NCBI RefSeq assembly: GCF_001974875.1
Contig: NZ_MTQD01000006.1
Coordinates: 124,001 to 188,000, forward strand
Source of the DNA: Pseudoalteromonas sp. EB27
Lineage (GTDB): Bacteria > Pseudomonadota > Gammaproteobacteria > Enterobacterales > Alteromonadaceae
DNA: 64,000 nt
Reading direction: 5' to 3'
Part shown: piece by piece, positions 29,549 through 37,865 of the stretch
Layout: every line of letters starts with the position of its first letter
Numbering within the stretch: the stretch's first letter is position 1
Position numbers and translations under genes: made by a program
Notes under the pieces: generated by a model
Databases searched by the model: none
Told to the model about the DNA's origin: nothing
The model's input: only the letters and a program-made list of their open reading frames with translations

Positions 29549-31132
29549 ATGGCTAAAGATTTTATATTACCCGATATTGGTGAAGGCATTGTTGAATGCG
29601 AAGTAGTTGAATGGCTAGTACAAGAAGGCGATACCGTATCTGAGGATCAACCAATCTGCGATGTTATGACAGACAAAGCATTAGTACAAATTCCGGCAGT
29701 GCATGATGGCGTAATTTCAAAGTTATATTATCTAAAAGGTGAGATTGCTAAAGTACATGCCCCTTTATTCGCTATGGATGTAGCCGGTGAAAGCATTAGC
29801 AATGAAGTAGTACAAGAGCCAGTACAAGCTGAAAATAAAACTAATGGTGCAGCTGATGTGGTTGAGGATTTTATATTACCGGATATTGGTGAAGGTATTG
29901 TTGAGTGTGAGATTGTTGATTGGTTAGTTGCTGAAGGCGACGAAATAGAAGAAGACCAAGCGGTTTGTGACGTAATGACCGACAAAGCATTAGTACAAAT
30001 TCCGGCAAAATATACAGGCACTGTACAAAAGTTATATTATCAAAAAGGCGAAATAGCCAAAGTACATAGCCCGTTGTTTCAAATGACAATTGCAGGCAGT
30101 GCACCAAAACCAAATGTTGATATAAACCAAGCGGTCGTAAAGGCTCAAACTAATGCCGTCGCTGAAAAAGTTTCCCCTGTTAAAACGCAGCAAGCTGCTA
30201 AAATTATCAATCAAAAAGCGGTTGCATCGCCTGCGGTTCGTCGTAAAGCACGTGAACTAGATGTTGATTTAACCTGTGTACCAGGTAGTGGTAAAAATGG
30301 ACGTATTTACAAGCAAGATATTGAAGAGTTTGTAAAAGGTGAAGTGCCAAATACTATTGATACTTCACCGCTTGATAGCGATGCTTCTCAAAGTGCAGTA
30401 CAAAACCAAACGCAGAATCAAAGCGGTGGCGTAAGAGTCGAGCAAATTAAAGGCATTAAAGCGGCCATGGCCAAGCAAATGGTAGCGTCGGTTTCAACTA
30501 TTCCGCACTTTACGTTTAGTGATGAAATAGACTTAACGCAGCTTATAGCTTTGCGTAGTTCTTTAAAAGAGCAGTACAAAGCACAAGGCGTAAAGCTCAC
30601 TATGATGCCATTTTTTGTAAAAGCATTGTCGCTAGCAATGAAAGAGTACCCTGTACTTAATTCAAAAGTGAACGATGAATGCTCAGAGCTTACCTATTAT
30701 AACGATCATAATATTGGTATTGCGGTTGATTCTAAAATTGGCTTGTTAGTGCCTAATATTAAATCGTGCCAGAGTAAGAGCATTGTTGATGTGGCAAATG
30801 ATTTAACCAGGTTAACTCATTCAGCGCGAGAAGGGCGTGTTGCACCGGATGATTTAAAAGGTGGGACGATTAGCATCTCTAACATTGGTGCGATTGGCGG
30901 CACTATTGCGACCCCTATAATTAATAAACCAGAAGTGGCAATTGTTGCGCTTGGTAAATTACAGTATTTACCGCGTTTTGACGAAAGTGGGCAAGTTGTA
31001 AGTAAAGCTATTATGCAAGTGAGTTGGTCTGGGGATCATCGTGTTATTGATGGGGGCACTATTGCTCGTTTTAATAATTTATGGAAATCGTACTTAGAAA
31101 ATCCATCAGCAATGATGATGGCTATGAGTTAA
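29549..31132 (+). CDS. bkdB: Branched-chain 2-oxoacid dehydrogenase E2 with two lipoyl domains
   Basis: This acyltransferase core transfers the branched acyl group to CoA. The 527-residue protein has two lipoyl domains (about residues 3-76 and 106-179), each with a lipoyl lysine in VMTDKALVQIP (Lys43 and Lys146). Next come a subunit-binding domain (SPAVRRKARELDVDLTCVPGSG) and the catalytic domain with the active-site motif SWSGDHRVIDGGT. Most bacterial BCKDH E2 proteins have one lipoyl domain. No E3 gene follows, so the complex probably uses a lipoamide dehydrogenase encoded elsewhere. A strong terminator ends the operon. Confidence 0.94.
   Translation: MAKDFILPDIGEGIVECEVVEWLVQEGDTVSEDQPICDVMTDKALVQIPAVHDGVISKLYYLKGEIAKVHAPLFAMDVAGESISNEVVQEPVQAENKTNGAADVVEDFILPDIGEGIVECEIVDWLVAEGDEIEEDQAVCDVMTDKALVQIPAKYTGTVQKLYYQKGEIAKVHSPLFQMTIAGSAPKPNVDINQAVVKAQTNAVAEKVSPVKTQQAAKIINQKAVASPAVRRKARELDVDLTCVPGSGKNGRIYKQDIEEFVKGEVPNTIDTSPLDSDASQSAVQNQTQNQSGGVRVEQIKGIKAAMAKQMVASVSTIPHFTFSDEIDLTQLIALRSSLKEQYKAQGVKLTMMPFFVKALSLAMKEYPVLNSKVNDECSELTYYNDHNIGIAVDSKIGLLVPNIKSCQSKSIVDVANDLTRLTHSAREGRVAPDDLKGGTISISNIGAIGGTIATPIINKPEVAIVALGKLQYLPRFDESGQVVSKAIMQVSWSGDHRVIDGGTIARFNNLWKSYLENPSAMMMAMS
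29555..30085 (+). repeat. Tandem lipoyl-domain repeat within bkdB
   Basis: Two copies of about 222 bases begin at 29555 and 29864, with a period of 309 bases. Around the lipoyl lysine the two copies share more than 25 identical bases in a row, and both encode DFILPDIGEGIVECE. Confidence 0.9.
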
Positions 31133-31155
31133 TAGCTAAATTGTTAATATGTAAT

Positions 31156-31186
31156 AAAAACCAGCTTTTAGCTGGTTTTTTGTTTT
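31156..31186 (+). terminator. bkd operon terminator
   Basis: AAAAACCAGC and GCTGGTTTTT pair around a TTTTA loop and are followed by more T residues, just after the E2 stop. Confidence 0.88.
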
Positions 31187-31281
31187 AATTTGAGCTGTTT
31201 TTAATTAAGATACAAATGTTACTAAAAAGTAATTAGATTAACCCCGTTAGGGAATATAAAAAATAACACTAAGGAAATTTC

Positions 31282-31647
31282 ATGGAACATTATATGAACG
31301 CGTTGCGTAGCTACGCAGATTTTTCAGGCCGTAATCGTCGTAAAGCATATTGGATGTTTATATTATTTAACTTCATTTTTTCAGTAGTTTGTAATGCGAT
31401 TGATGGTGTACTAGGAACAATGTTCATTGGCTCTATTTATAGCTTAGCGCTATTAATTCCTGGCTTAAGTGCGGGTGCACGTCGTCTTCATGACACAGGC
31501 CGTTCAGGCTGGTGGCAGTTACTTTGGTTAGTACCAATCATCGGTTGGATTGTTTTAATTGTTTTTCTTGCGCAAGATTCGCACGAAGGCGAGAACGATT
31601 TTGGTCCAAATCCAAAAGAATTAGCAGCAGAACCAACTACTGTATAA
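31282..31647 (+). CDS. DUF805 family membrane protein
   Basis: This 121-residue protein belongs to DUF805: it has the N-terminal YADFSGRNRRKAYWMF motif, then three or four hydrophobic segments, and the loop GARRLHDTGRSGWWQLL, both typical of the family. It probably lies in the inner membrane. It stands between two terminators and is transcribed alone. AAGGAAAT precedes the ATG. No molecular function is established for the family that I can name. Confidence 0.88.
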   Translation: MEHYMNALRSYADFSGRNRRKAYWMFILFNFIFSVVCNAIDGVLGTMFIGSIYSLALLIPGLSAGARRLHDTGRSGWWQLLWLVPIIGWIVLIVFLAQDSHEGENDFGPNPKELAAEPTTV

Positions 31648-31668
31648 GTAAGCATAACTTAACATGTT

Positions 31669-31696
31669 AAAAGCTCAGCAATTGCTGAGCTTTTTT
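31669..31696. terminator. Bidirectional terminator after the DUF805 gene
   Basis: AAAAGCTCAGCA / TGCTGAGCTTTT arms lie between convergent genes and are flanked by A and T runs. Confidence 0.88.
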
Positions 31697-31716
31697 GTGT
31701 TTTTAAATCTCATTTT

Positions 31717-32892
31717 TTAAATTTCAGCAAAAAAATACAACCCATAACCAACTATTAATGCGGGAATAGACGTATAAAGTGTAGCTATAACTGCAGCTTT
31801 GGGCGCCATTGCTATTGCTGGGAATAACGCATCACCATCGTTAGAAATTGCGTTTCCTGCTAAAGCACTAAAGGGAATAATGCCTTGAATATAAAGCGTT
31901 GTAACAATTATTTGCGGGCCACAGCCGGGTAAAAATCCAATTAGCACTGCAATTAATGGGGCCAAATAGGCGTAATGTACAAACCACGTTTTTAAATCAA
32001 GTCCGGCAATGTTAACCAAAATCTCAAATAGCATAAAAGAGGCTACAACCCATGCCGTAACAAAATGGGTATCTTGTAATACTTTTATTATTTTAGAAGG
32101 AGGGTGACAGGCATCGTCTTCTGACGTTACCTCTTGATAGCTTTCACCTCTTGACGAAAGTGCCCAAATACTAACAATAAATAAAGCCATTAATGCACCA
32201 AATAGCGTAACTAAAGTGCTTGTGCTTGCGCCAAACTGTGTAAAATTAACATTAAAGGCAATCAAAAAGGCAATTATAAGGCTTGGGATAATTGCTACCA
32301 CCCAAATCGGTTTACTGATTTTAATAATGTTAGTTGAGAGTATTTTAATTTGGCGCTTTTGTTCTTGCGCTGTTGGGCGTAAAAAATCTTTTTTGTGTAT
32401 TGTATTAACCAGTAAACCACTGAATGTACCCACAACTAACCCTATGCCCATAATTAACAAGCCTTCAGTAGGTCGGGTAGCAAGTAATAAAAACGCTGCA
32501 TCGCCCATTGTAGCTGTTAGCACAGCAACAATAGCACCAAAGCTTGCTTGGCCTTTTGTAAATTGAGTAACCACAATAATAGCCCCACCACAGCCAGGTA
32601 ATGCACCTAAAACCGCTGCAAAGCTAATTTCTAAAATAGGGGACTTGGCACTTAAATAACTAAGCTCTAATTGAGGTAAGTGTTCTATAGCGTAGTAATA
32701 AATTAACAGGGTAGCAGCAACAAACACACTTACTTGAAAAAATGCATCACTGAGTGCGGTCATTGTTATTTCGCGTAATTGCGGTATTGCAAGGCAAGTT
32801 AAAATAAATAAAGGCAGCAGTAAGCGTTTATTTTGGCTCAAAAATCGTTTTGAGGCAGGAGTAATAAAACCAATGTGAGGAAGTGAAATCAT
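31717..32892 (-). CDS. Putative 10-TM heavy-metal/manganese exporter (ArsP_2-like)
   Basis: This 391-residue protein is highly hydrophobic with about ten membrane helices in two halves. Each half carries an LPGCG motif followed by a similar II/VVT segment (residues 98-102 and about 321-325), suggesting an internal repeat with a transport site. This fits the ArsP_2-type putative metal exporter family, some members of which are annotated as manganese transporters; assignment is from memory. A histidine/acidic loop (EDDACHPPSK) is in the centre. A near-perfect Fur-type box lies 49-67 bases upstream of the start. The transported ion is not proven by sequence. Confidence 0.75.
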   Translation of the reverse strand: MISLPHIGFITPASKRFLSQNKRLLLPLFILTCLAIPQLREITMTALSDAFFQVSVFVAATLLIYYYAIEHLPQLELSYLSAKSPILEISFAAVLGALPGCGGAIIVVTQFTKGQASFGAIVAVLTATMGDAAFLLLATRPTEGLLIMGIGLVVGTFSGLLVNTIHKKDFLRPTAQEQKRQIKILSTNIIKISKPIWVVAIIPSLIIAFLIAFNVNFTQFGASTSTLVTLFGALMALFIVSIWALSSRGESYQEVTSEDDACHPPSKIIKVLQDTHFVTAWVVASFMLFEILVNIAGLDLKTWFVHYAYLAPLIAVLIGFLPGCGPQIIVTTLYIQGIIPFSALAGNAISNDGDALFPAIAMAPKAAVIATLYTSIPALIVGYGLYFFAEI

Positions 32893-32940
32893 ACAATGCG
32901 ACCTAATAAATTAACTAGGTCACACTGTATATTTTAATTA

Positions 32941-32959
32941 AATGATAATCAATATCATT
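32941..32959. promoter_or_regulatory. Fur/Mur-type box upstream of the metal exporter
   Basis: The 19-base site has perfect 7-base arms (AATGATA and TATCATT). Against the 7-1-7 Fur pattern TGATAATnATTATCA it has one mismatch. It lies 49-67 bases before the exporter start. Confidence 0.7.
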
Positions 32960-33052
32960 AGCATCTATTTAAATCGATTACTCTGTTTGAGTTTTTCGAT
33001 AGCTAAATCTAAGTTAGTTTAAACTTAAATTTTAGGCTGTGATTAAATAGAA

Positions 33053-34678
33053 CTACTTACGCTGAAATTCAGAGTTTGTATTCCACGTTGGCCACTGTTC
33101 TGTTTCAGAAATATCAAAACCTACCTTATAAAATAATTGTAAGTCTTGAACAGCACCCGATAAATCCCATTCATCACGGTAACGGTCACATGGTTGATGG
33201 TAACAACCGCGAAGTACTAAGCTCATACGTTTACGGTAATTAGCCGTTTCTTCATCAGCAGCGACGGTGCCGCCACCTGCGTACATAGCCGGAATACCCA
33301 TGTTAGCGAATGCAAAGTGATCAGAGCGGTAATAGCCACCAGATGACGGTTTAGGATCGCCTGATATTGTTCTGCCTTGCTCTTTAGCTGCAGTTTCTAA
33401 AAACTCATCCATTTGTGATTTACCTATACCAACCACATTCATGTCTTTTACTTTGCCTAATAAATTTAAGCTATCCATGTTTATGTTAGCGACTGTTTTA
33501 TCCGCTGCAATTACTGGATTTGCCGCATAGTATTTAGAACCTAATAAGCCTTGCTCTTCAGCAGTTACCGCTAAAAATGTCATTGAGCGGCTAGGGTGCT
33601 TAGGTAGTTTAGTAAAGGCTTCAGCTACTTCAATTAGCCCAGCGGTACCCGTTGCATTGTCGTGAGCACCGTTATAAATTTGATCGCCTTTACGTGTTTT
33701 ATCTGTACCTAAGTGATCCCAGTGAGCCGAGTAAATAACATGCTCGTCTGGTTTTTCACTACCAGGTAAAGTGGCGATAAAGTTATACGACACCGATTTT
33801 TTAATCGTGTTTTTAACATTAACAGAAGCAGTTAAATCGCCCATATCAACATGGTAAGCACCTTTAGCAGCATTTGTTTTAACGGTATCAAAATCTAAAC
33901 CTGCTTTAGTAAAGAGCTCTTTTGCTACGTCAGTTGTAACCCAGCCTTCAACGGCTACACGGTCCATGTTGTTGTTTTCTTTTTGAAAACCAAATTGCTC
34001 GCCGCTCCACGAGTTTTCAACAACCGACCACGGGTAAGAAGCAGGTGCTGTTTCATGAATAATAATTGCACCAGCGGCACCTTGTCGACTCGCTTCTTCG
34101 TATTTGTATGTCCAACGACCATAATAGGTCATCGCGTCGCCAGTAAATAAAGTAGGGTCTTTTGTTGCAAAACCTGGATCGTTAACCAGCATTACAACCG
34201 TTTTGCCTTTAACGTCTAATCCTTCGTAATCATTCCAATTGTATTCAGGTGCGTTAACGCCGTAGCCCACAAATACAAGTTCAGAATTTTCTATGCCTTC
34301 TTGTGCGCTTATGCGGCTGCTACCCATAACCATGTCTTTTTTGTATTGATAGTCTTTACCACCAATACTTAATACCATGTTTGCATCAGCCTCAAGCGAC
34401 ACAAGTGGAACTTCTTGTAAGTAGCTGTCGCCATTACCTGGCTCTAAACCTAGGGCTTTAAACTGCGCAGTTAAATAATCAAGCGTTAGCTTTTCGCCAG
34501 GTGATGAAGGAGCACGACCACCAAATTCGTCTGATGCGAGTACTTTTACATGTTTAGCCAATTCATCAGCTTGAATACTGTTATAACCATTTGTTACATC
34601 AGTAGGTGTAATACTTGTTGTTGCGCAACCTGCTAAAACAGCAGTAGCGAGTAGTGTGAGAGAGAAATAATGTTTCAT
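33053..34678 (-). CDS. M28 family metallopeptidase, lipoprotein
   Basis: This 541-residue zinc aminopeptidase-like protein is likely exported and lipid-anchored: a signal peptide ends in the lipobox LAGC at Cys18. A protease-associated insert (about residues 125-270) splits the catalytic domain. Zinc-site residues appear in order as SAHWDHLG, AHDNATGTAGLIE, TAEEQGLLGS, NMDSLN and YRSDHFAF, matching M28. It probably trims peptides in the periplasm or at the outer membrane. AGAGC is a fair ribosome site for ATG 34678. It is divergent from the DUF3025 gene by 113 bases. Confidence 0.92.
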   Translation of the reverse strand: MKHYFSLTLLATAVLAGCATTSITPTDVTNGYNSIQADELAKHVKVLASDEFGGRAPSSPGEKLTLDYLTAQFKALGLEPGNGDSYLQEVPLVSLEADANMVLSIGGKDYQYKKDMVMGSSRISAQEGIENSELVFVGYGVNAPEYNWNDYEGLDVKGKTVVMLVNDPGFATKDPTLFTGDAMTYYGRWTYKYEEASRQGAAGAIIIHETAPASYPWSVVENSWSGEQFGFQKENNNMDRVAVEGWVTTDVAKELFTKAGLDFDTVKTNAAKGAYHVDMGDLTASVNVKNTIKKSVSYNFIATLPGSEKPDEHVIYSAHWDHLGTDKTRKGDQIYNGAHDNATGTAGLIEVAEAFTKLPKHPSRSMTFLAVTAEEQGLLGSKYYAANPVIAADKTVANINMDSLNLLGKVKDMNVVGIGKSQMDEFLETAAKEQGRTISGDPKPSSGGYYRSDHFAFANMGIPAMYAGGGTVAADEETANYRKRMSLVLRGCYHQPCDRYRDEWDLSGAVQDLQLFYKVGFDISETEQWPTWNTNSEFQRK

Positions 34679-34791
34679 GTCAGCTCTTTTTTTGTTTTAA
34701 GTTATGATTAGTATATTAACTTCTATTAAGTAGAACCAGTTTTTGCGGTAAACTTCTCGTAAATTATAGGCATAAATTGTTAAAGGTTTAA

Positions 34792-35604
34792 ATGAAGCGT
34801 TTTACTCCCCCCGAGCAGTGGCAAATTAGTAGTTTAGAAACCGGTACATTTTCGCACTTACGTGAGCTATTTAAAGTTAACGAACTAACTGATTGGCCGG
34901 CTCCACAGTGGTTTTCTCCATTTTTAACCGCTATTAATGCGAATAATATTCCTATTACTTTTGAAGATGATGCAAAGGTAGATTTTGGCGATCGTTATTA
35001 CGAACAAGTTATTTTTGAAACGGGTGTTGTACCTACGCGCAGTGAGAATTGGCATGACTTGTTTGGTGGCTTTATTTGGTGTTTATTTCCTAAAACGAAA
35101 GCGCTTATTAACCAGCGTCATGTGCAAGATATAGCTGAACATGGTTTGCAAAAGCGTACCAAACATCGTAATGCATTAACGCTCTTTGACGAATGTGGTG
35201 TGGTATTGGCAATAAGCGATACTAAATGGCAAGAATTGCTTCGCGATCACCAATGGAAAAAAGCATTTGTTGAGCATAAAAGTGAATGGGGAAAAAGCAT
35301 TAAAGCGTTTATGTTTGGCCATGCTAATTATGAAATGCTCACCAAGCCTTATATAGGTTTAACGGGTAAAGCATTGTTTGTTTGTGTACCAGATGAAACA
35401 TTTTGTAAAGATTTAGTTACTCAATATCAGTACCTAGACCAAGCCCTTTATGAGATGATTAAAATAGATAACTGCTTAGCCGATAACAAACAGCTTTCGC
35501 CACTGCCATTATTAGGCGTGCCTGGTTGGCATGATGAAAACAAAGACGACTCTTTTTATAACAATACAGATTATTTTAGAGCGAAACGAAGGATACGAAC
35601 ATGA
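34792..35604 (+). CDS. DUF3025 domain protein
   Basis: This 270-residue cytoplasmic protein matches what I know of DUF3025 in its W/H-rich core (FETGVVPTRSENWHDLFGGFIW and FPKTKALINQRH), with conserved HRNALTLFDECG and the GHANYEML segment. It has no signal peptide or membrane helix. The stop overlaps the start of the ABC ATPase gene by 4 bases, so it may be translated with the natAB-like pair, although a functional link is unproven. AAAGGT precedes the ATG. Confidence 0.82.
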   Translation: MKRFTPPEQWQISSLETGTFSHLRELFKVNELTDWPAPQWFSPFLTAINANNIPITFEDDAKVDFGDRYYEQVIFETGVVPTRSENWHDLFGGFIWCLFPKTKALINQRHVQDIAEHGLQKRTKHRNALTLFDECGVVLAISDTKWQELLRDHQWKKAFVEHKSEWGKSIKAFMFGHANYEMLTKPYIGLTGKALFVCVPDETFCKDLVTQYQYLDQALYEMIKIDNCLADNKQLSPLPLLGVPGWHDENKDDSFYNNTDYFRAKRRIRT

Positions 35605-36389
35605 TAGAAGTTGCTGGGCTTAAAAAGAAATTTAAGCTAACTAAAGATCACAAAAAAAATAAAATAGACGACATCGATCCTCGTGAAGATAAAGACTATT
35701 TTCATTCAGTACGAGACGTAAGCTTTAGCTGCGCGAAGGGTGAGGTACTTGGATTACTAGGACCCAATGGCGCAGGTAAAACAACAACACTTAGAATGAT
35801 ATCAACCGCATTAAAGCCCGATGAAGGTTCAATAACAATTGCTGGAAACGACACTGTGAAAAAACCGTTATTAGGGCGTAAGTCTATCGGTTTTTTATCG
35901 GGTTCAACCGGTTTGTATGGTCGCTTAACTGTAAAAGAAAACATAGAGTATTTTGCAAAGCTTCACGGTATGAGCAAAAGCGATATTGCATCGCGTTGTG
36001 ATGAGCTATTCACATTGCTTGATATGCATAAGTTTGTAGATAAACGCGCTGAAAATCTATCAACTGGTATGAAACAAAAGGCGAATATCGCTCGTGCTGT
36101 TGTACATCGCCCAGCAGTAGTGGTGCTCGATGAGCCAACAACCGGGCTCGATATAATGACCACGCAAACCGTTATTCAATTTATTAAGGGTTTAAAGGCA
36201 CAAGGTACTCCTGTTATTTTTTCTACCCATCATTTAGATGAAGTTGCACTCTTATGTGACCGAGTCGCTGTAATTAACGAAGGTATTAGCTGCTTTGACG
36301 GAACAGTAGATGAATTTAAACAAGCAGGTAATAGTGATGAGCTTAATCAAGCGTTTATGAACATATTAACGGAGAAACATGATGTTTGA
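35601..36389 (+). CDS. natA: ABC transporter ATP-binding protein (NatA-like)
   Basis: This 262-residue ATPase energises the exporter encoded next to it. Walker A is [12 protein letters not shown], the signature is [14 protein letters not shown], Walker B is [11 protein letters not shown] and the H-loop is FSTHHLDEV. The N-terminal 30 residues before the domain are Lys- and Asp-rich (about residues 8-35). The pairing with a long-ECF NatB-like permease suggests Na+ extrusion, as in Bacillus NatAB, but similar ABC-2 exporters move other substrates, so the substrate is uncertain. Confidence 0.85.
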   Translation: MIEVAGLKKKFKLTKDHKKNKIDDIDPREDKDYFHSVRDVSFSCAKGEVLGLLGPNGAGKTTTLRMISTALKPDEGSITIAGNDTVKKPLLGRKSIGFLSGSTGLYGRLTVKENIEYFAKLHGMSKSDIASRCDELFTLLDMHKFVDKRAENLSTGMKQKANIARAVVHRPAVVVLDEPTTGLDIMTTQTVIQFIKGLKAQGTPVIFSTHHLDEVALLCDRVAVINEGISCFDGTVDEFKQAGNSDELNQAFMNILTEKHDV

Positions 36390-37590
36390 GGTATTTAAAA
36401 AGGAATTAAGAGAGTTATTACGCGACAAAAAAACGCTATTATTTGTTGTTGCGCTCCCTGTAGCAATTTTTCCGTTATTGTTTGCTGTAATGGCATTTAT
36501 AAGCTCACAAGCAGCGATGGATGCAGAACAAAAAGTAAATACGTATGCCATTATTAATGGTGAATACGCACAAGAGTTTACTGATAAAGTGTTTTATCAC
36601 AAAAGTTTTGAGCTTTATAAAGGCACTAAAACCTTTAATAACATTGAAGAGCTTAAAGCTGGCGTTATAGCTGGCGATATCGATATGGGTATTTATTTAC
36701 CAAGCCATGCTGAGCAAACATTAGATGATGGAAAACAAAGCCAGTGGCAGGTTGTATTTAACGACTCAAAATCTATCAATTTTTTATTCGAACGCGTTAA
36801 AGAGCTCGCAAAAGAATACAGTGACGTGCTGCAAACTCAAAAGCTAATCAGTTTTGGTATTGAAGAGTCTGTTCAAAAATCCATTCTTAATCCAATTGAA
36901 GTTATTAAAGTAGATACAGCCGATAAACGTGAAAACCTTGGCGAAAAAATTGGCGGGTTTTTACCTTACTTACTTATACCATTAGTACTAATGGGGGCTA
37001 CTTACCCAGCTATTGATTTAGGCGCTGGCGAAAAAGAACGCGGCACGCTAGAAACACTCCTACTTACACCTATTACGCGCACAGAGCTAGTGCTTGGTAA
37101 ATTTATAACTTTGTTAACTACATCCATTGCCTCCACAACCATAACTGTCTTAAGCATGGGCTGTTGGATAGCACTGGCGTTAGCATTTGCTGATCTTGAT
37201 TTTATTAAAGCCGCGTTTAGTACATTAGCGGTTACCGATTTACTGATGATATTTGTACTGCTACTACCTGTGGCTGCTATATTCTCAGCCTTAGCTTTAG
37301 CTATATCTATTTATGCGCGTACGTTTAAAGAAGCGCAAAACTACATGGCTCCGCTTAGCATGGGTGTATTTTTCCCTATTATTATTTCAATAATGCCAAA
37401 TATGGAGCTTACTGCTAAAACAGCATTCATTCCTGTTACAAACGTGGCTTTAGCGATTAAAGAAATAGTAAAAGGGACTGTTGATTACACATTTGTGGGC
37501 TTAATATTTTTAGCTACTGCAATCATTGCGGCTGGGCTACTGGCATTTTGCGTTAAATGGTTTAACAGAGAAGATGTACTATTTAGATAA
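36379..37590 (+). CDS. natB: ABC transporter permease (NatB/ABC-2 type)
   Basis: This 403-residue protein has one N-terminal membrane helix (about 19-40), a large extracytoplasmic domain (about 45-190), and five or six C-terminal helices, the classic ABC-2/NatB layout. The segment GAGEKERGTLETLLLTPITRTELVLGKF, just before the helices, is a strong family motif. It overlaps natA by 11 bases. It is followed by a terminator hairpin. Sodium export is the best guess. Confidence 0.85.
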   Translation: MMFEVFKKELRELLRDKKTLLFVVALPVAIFPLLFAVMAFISSQAAMDAEQKVNTYAIINGEYAQEFTDKVFYHKSFELYKGTKTFNNIEELKAGVIAGDIDMGIYLPSHAEQTLDDGKQSQWQVVFNDSKSINFLFERVKELAKEYSDVLQTQKLISFGIEESVQKSILNPIEVIKVDTADKRENLGEKIGGFLPYLLIPLVLMGATYPAIDLGAGEKERGTLETLLLTPITRTELVLGKFITLLTTSIASTTITVLSMGCWIALALAFADLDFIKAAFSTLAVTDLLMIFVLLLPVAAIFSALALAISIYARTFKEAQNYMAPLSMGVFFPIIISIMPNMELTAKTAFIPVTNVALAIKEIVKGTVDYTFVGLIFLATAIIAAGLLAFCVKWFNREDVLFR

Positions 37591-37617
37591 TATAGATTTA
37601 GCACTCTAAAAATATAT

Positions 37618-37641
37618 AAAAGGTAGCATTGGCTACCTTTT
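37618..37641 (+). terminator. natAB terminator
   Basis: AAAAGGTAGC and GCTACCTTTT pair around a short loop, with AT-rich sequence after it, 28 bases past the natB stop. Confidence 0.75.
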
Positions 37642-37865
37642 ATATTTTAAAGGGATGATTGGTTGAAACAACTATTTTATAGTCTGTGTAAGTCGATATG
37701 AGTACTCTCATTCATTTATAATTCATATAGAGGGTGAGCTTTAAATAAAACTAATGATTTAGTCTTTTTATTATAAAAATTATAGCGATAACTGATTAGT
37801 TAGATGGTCCAATTCTTTCGTTAATGCTCTATACTAATAACAATAAAAATTTATGGTGAAGGTAA

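Noticed and set aside
32941..32959. Fur-like box as evidence that the M28 peptidase gene is iron-regulated
   Set aside because: The site lies beyond the 3' end of the peptidase gene and upstream of the exporter gene only.
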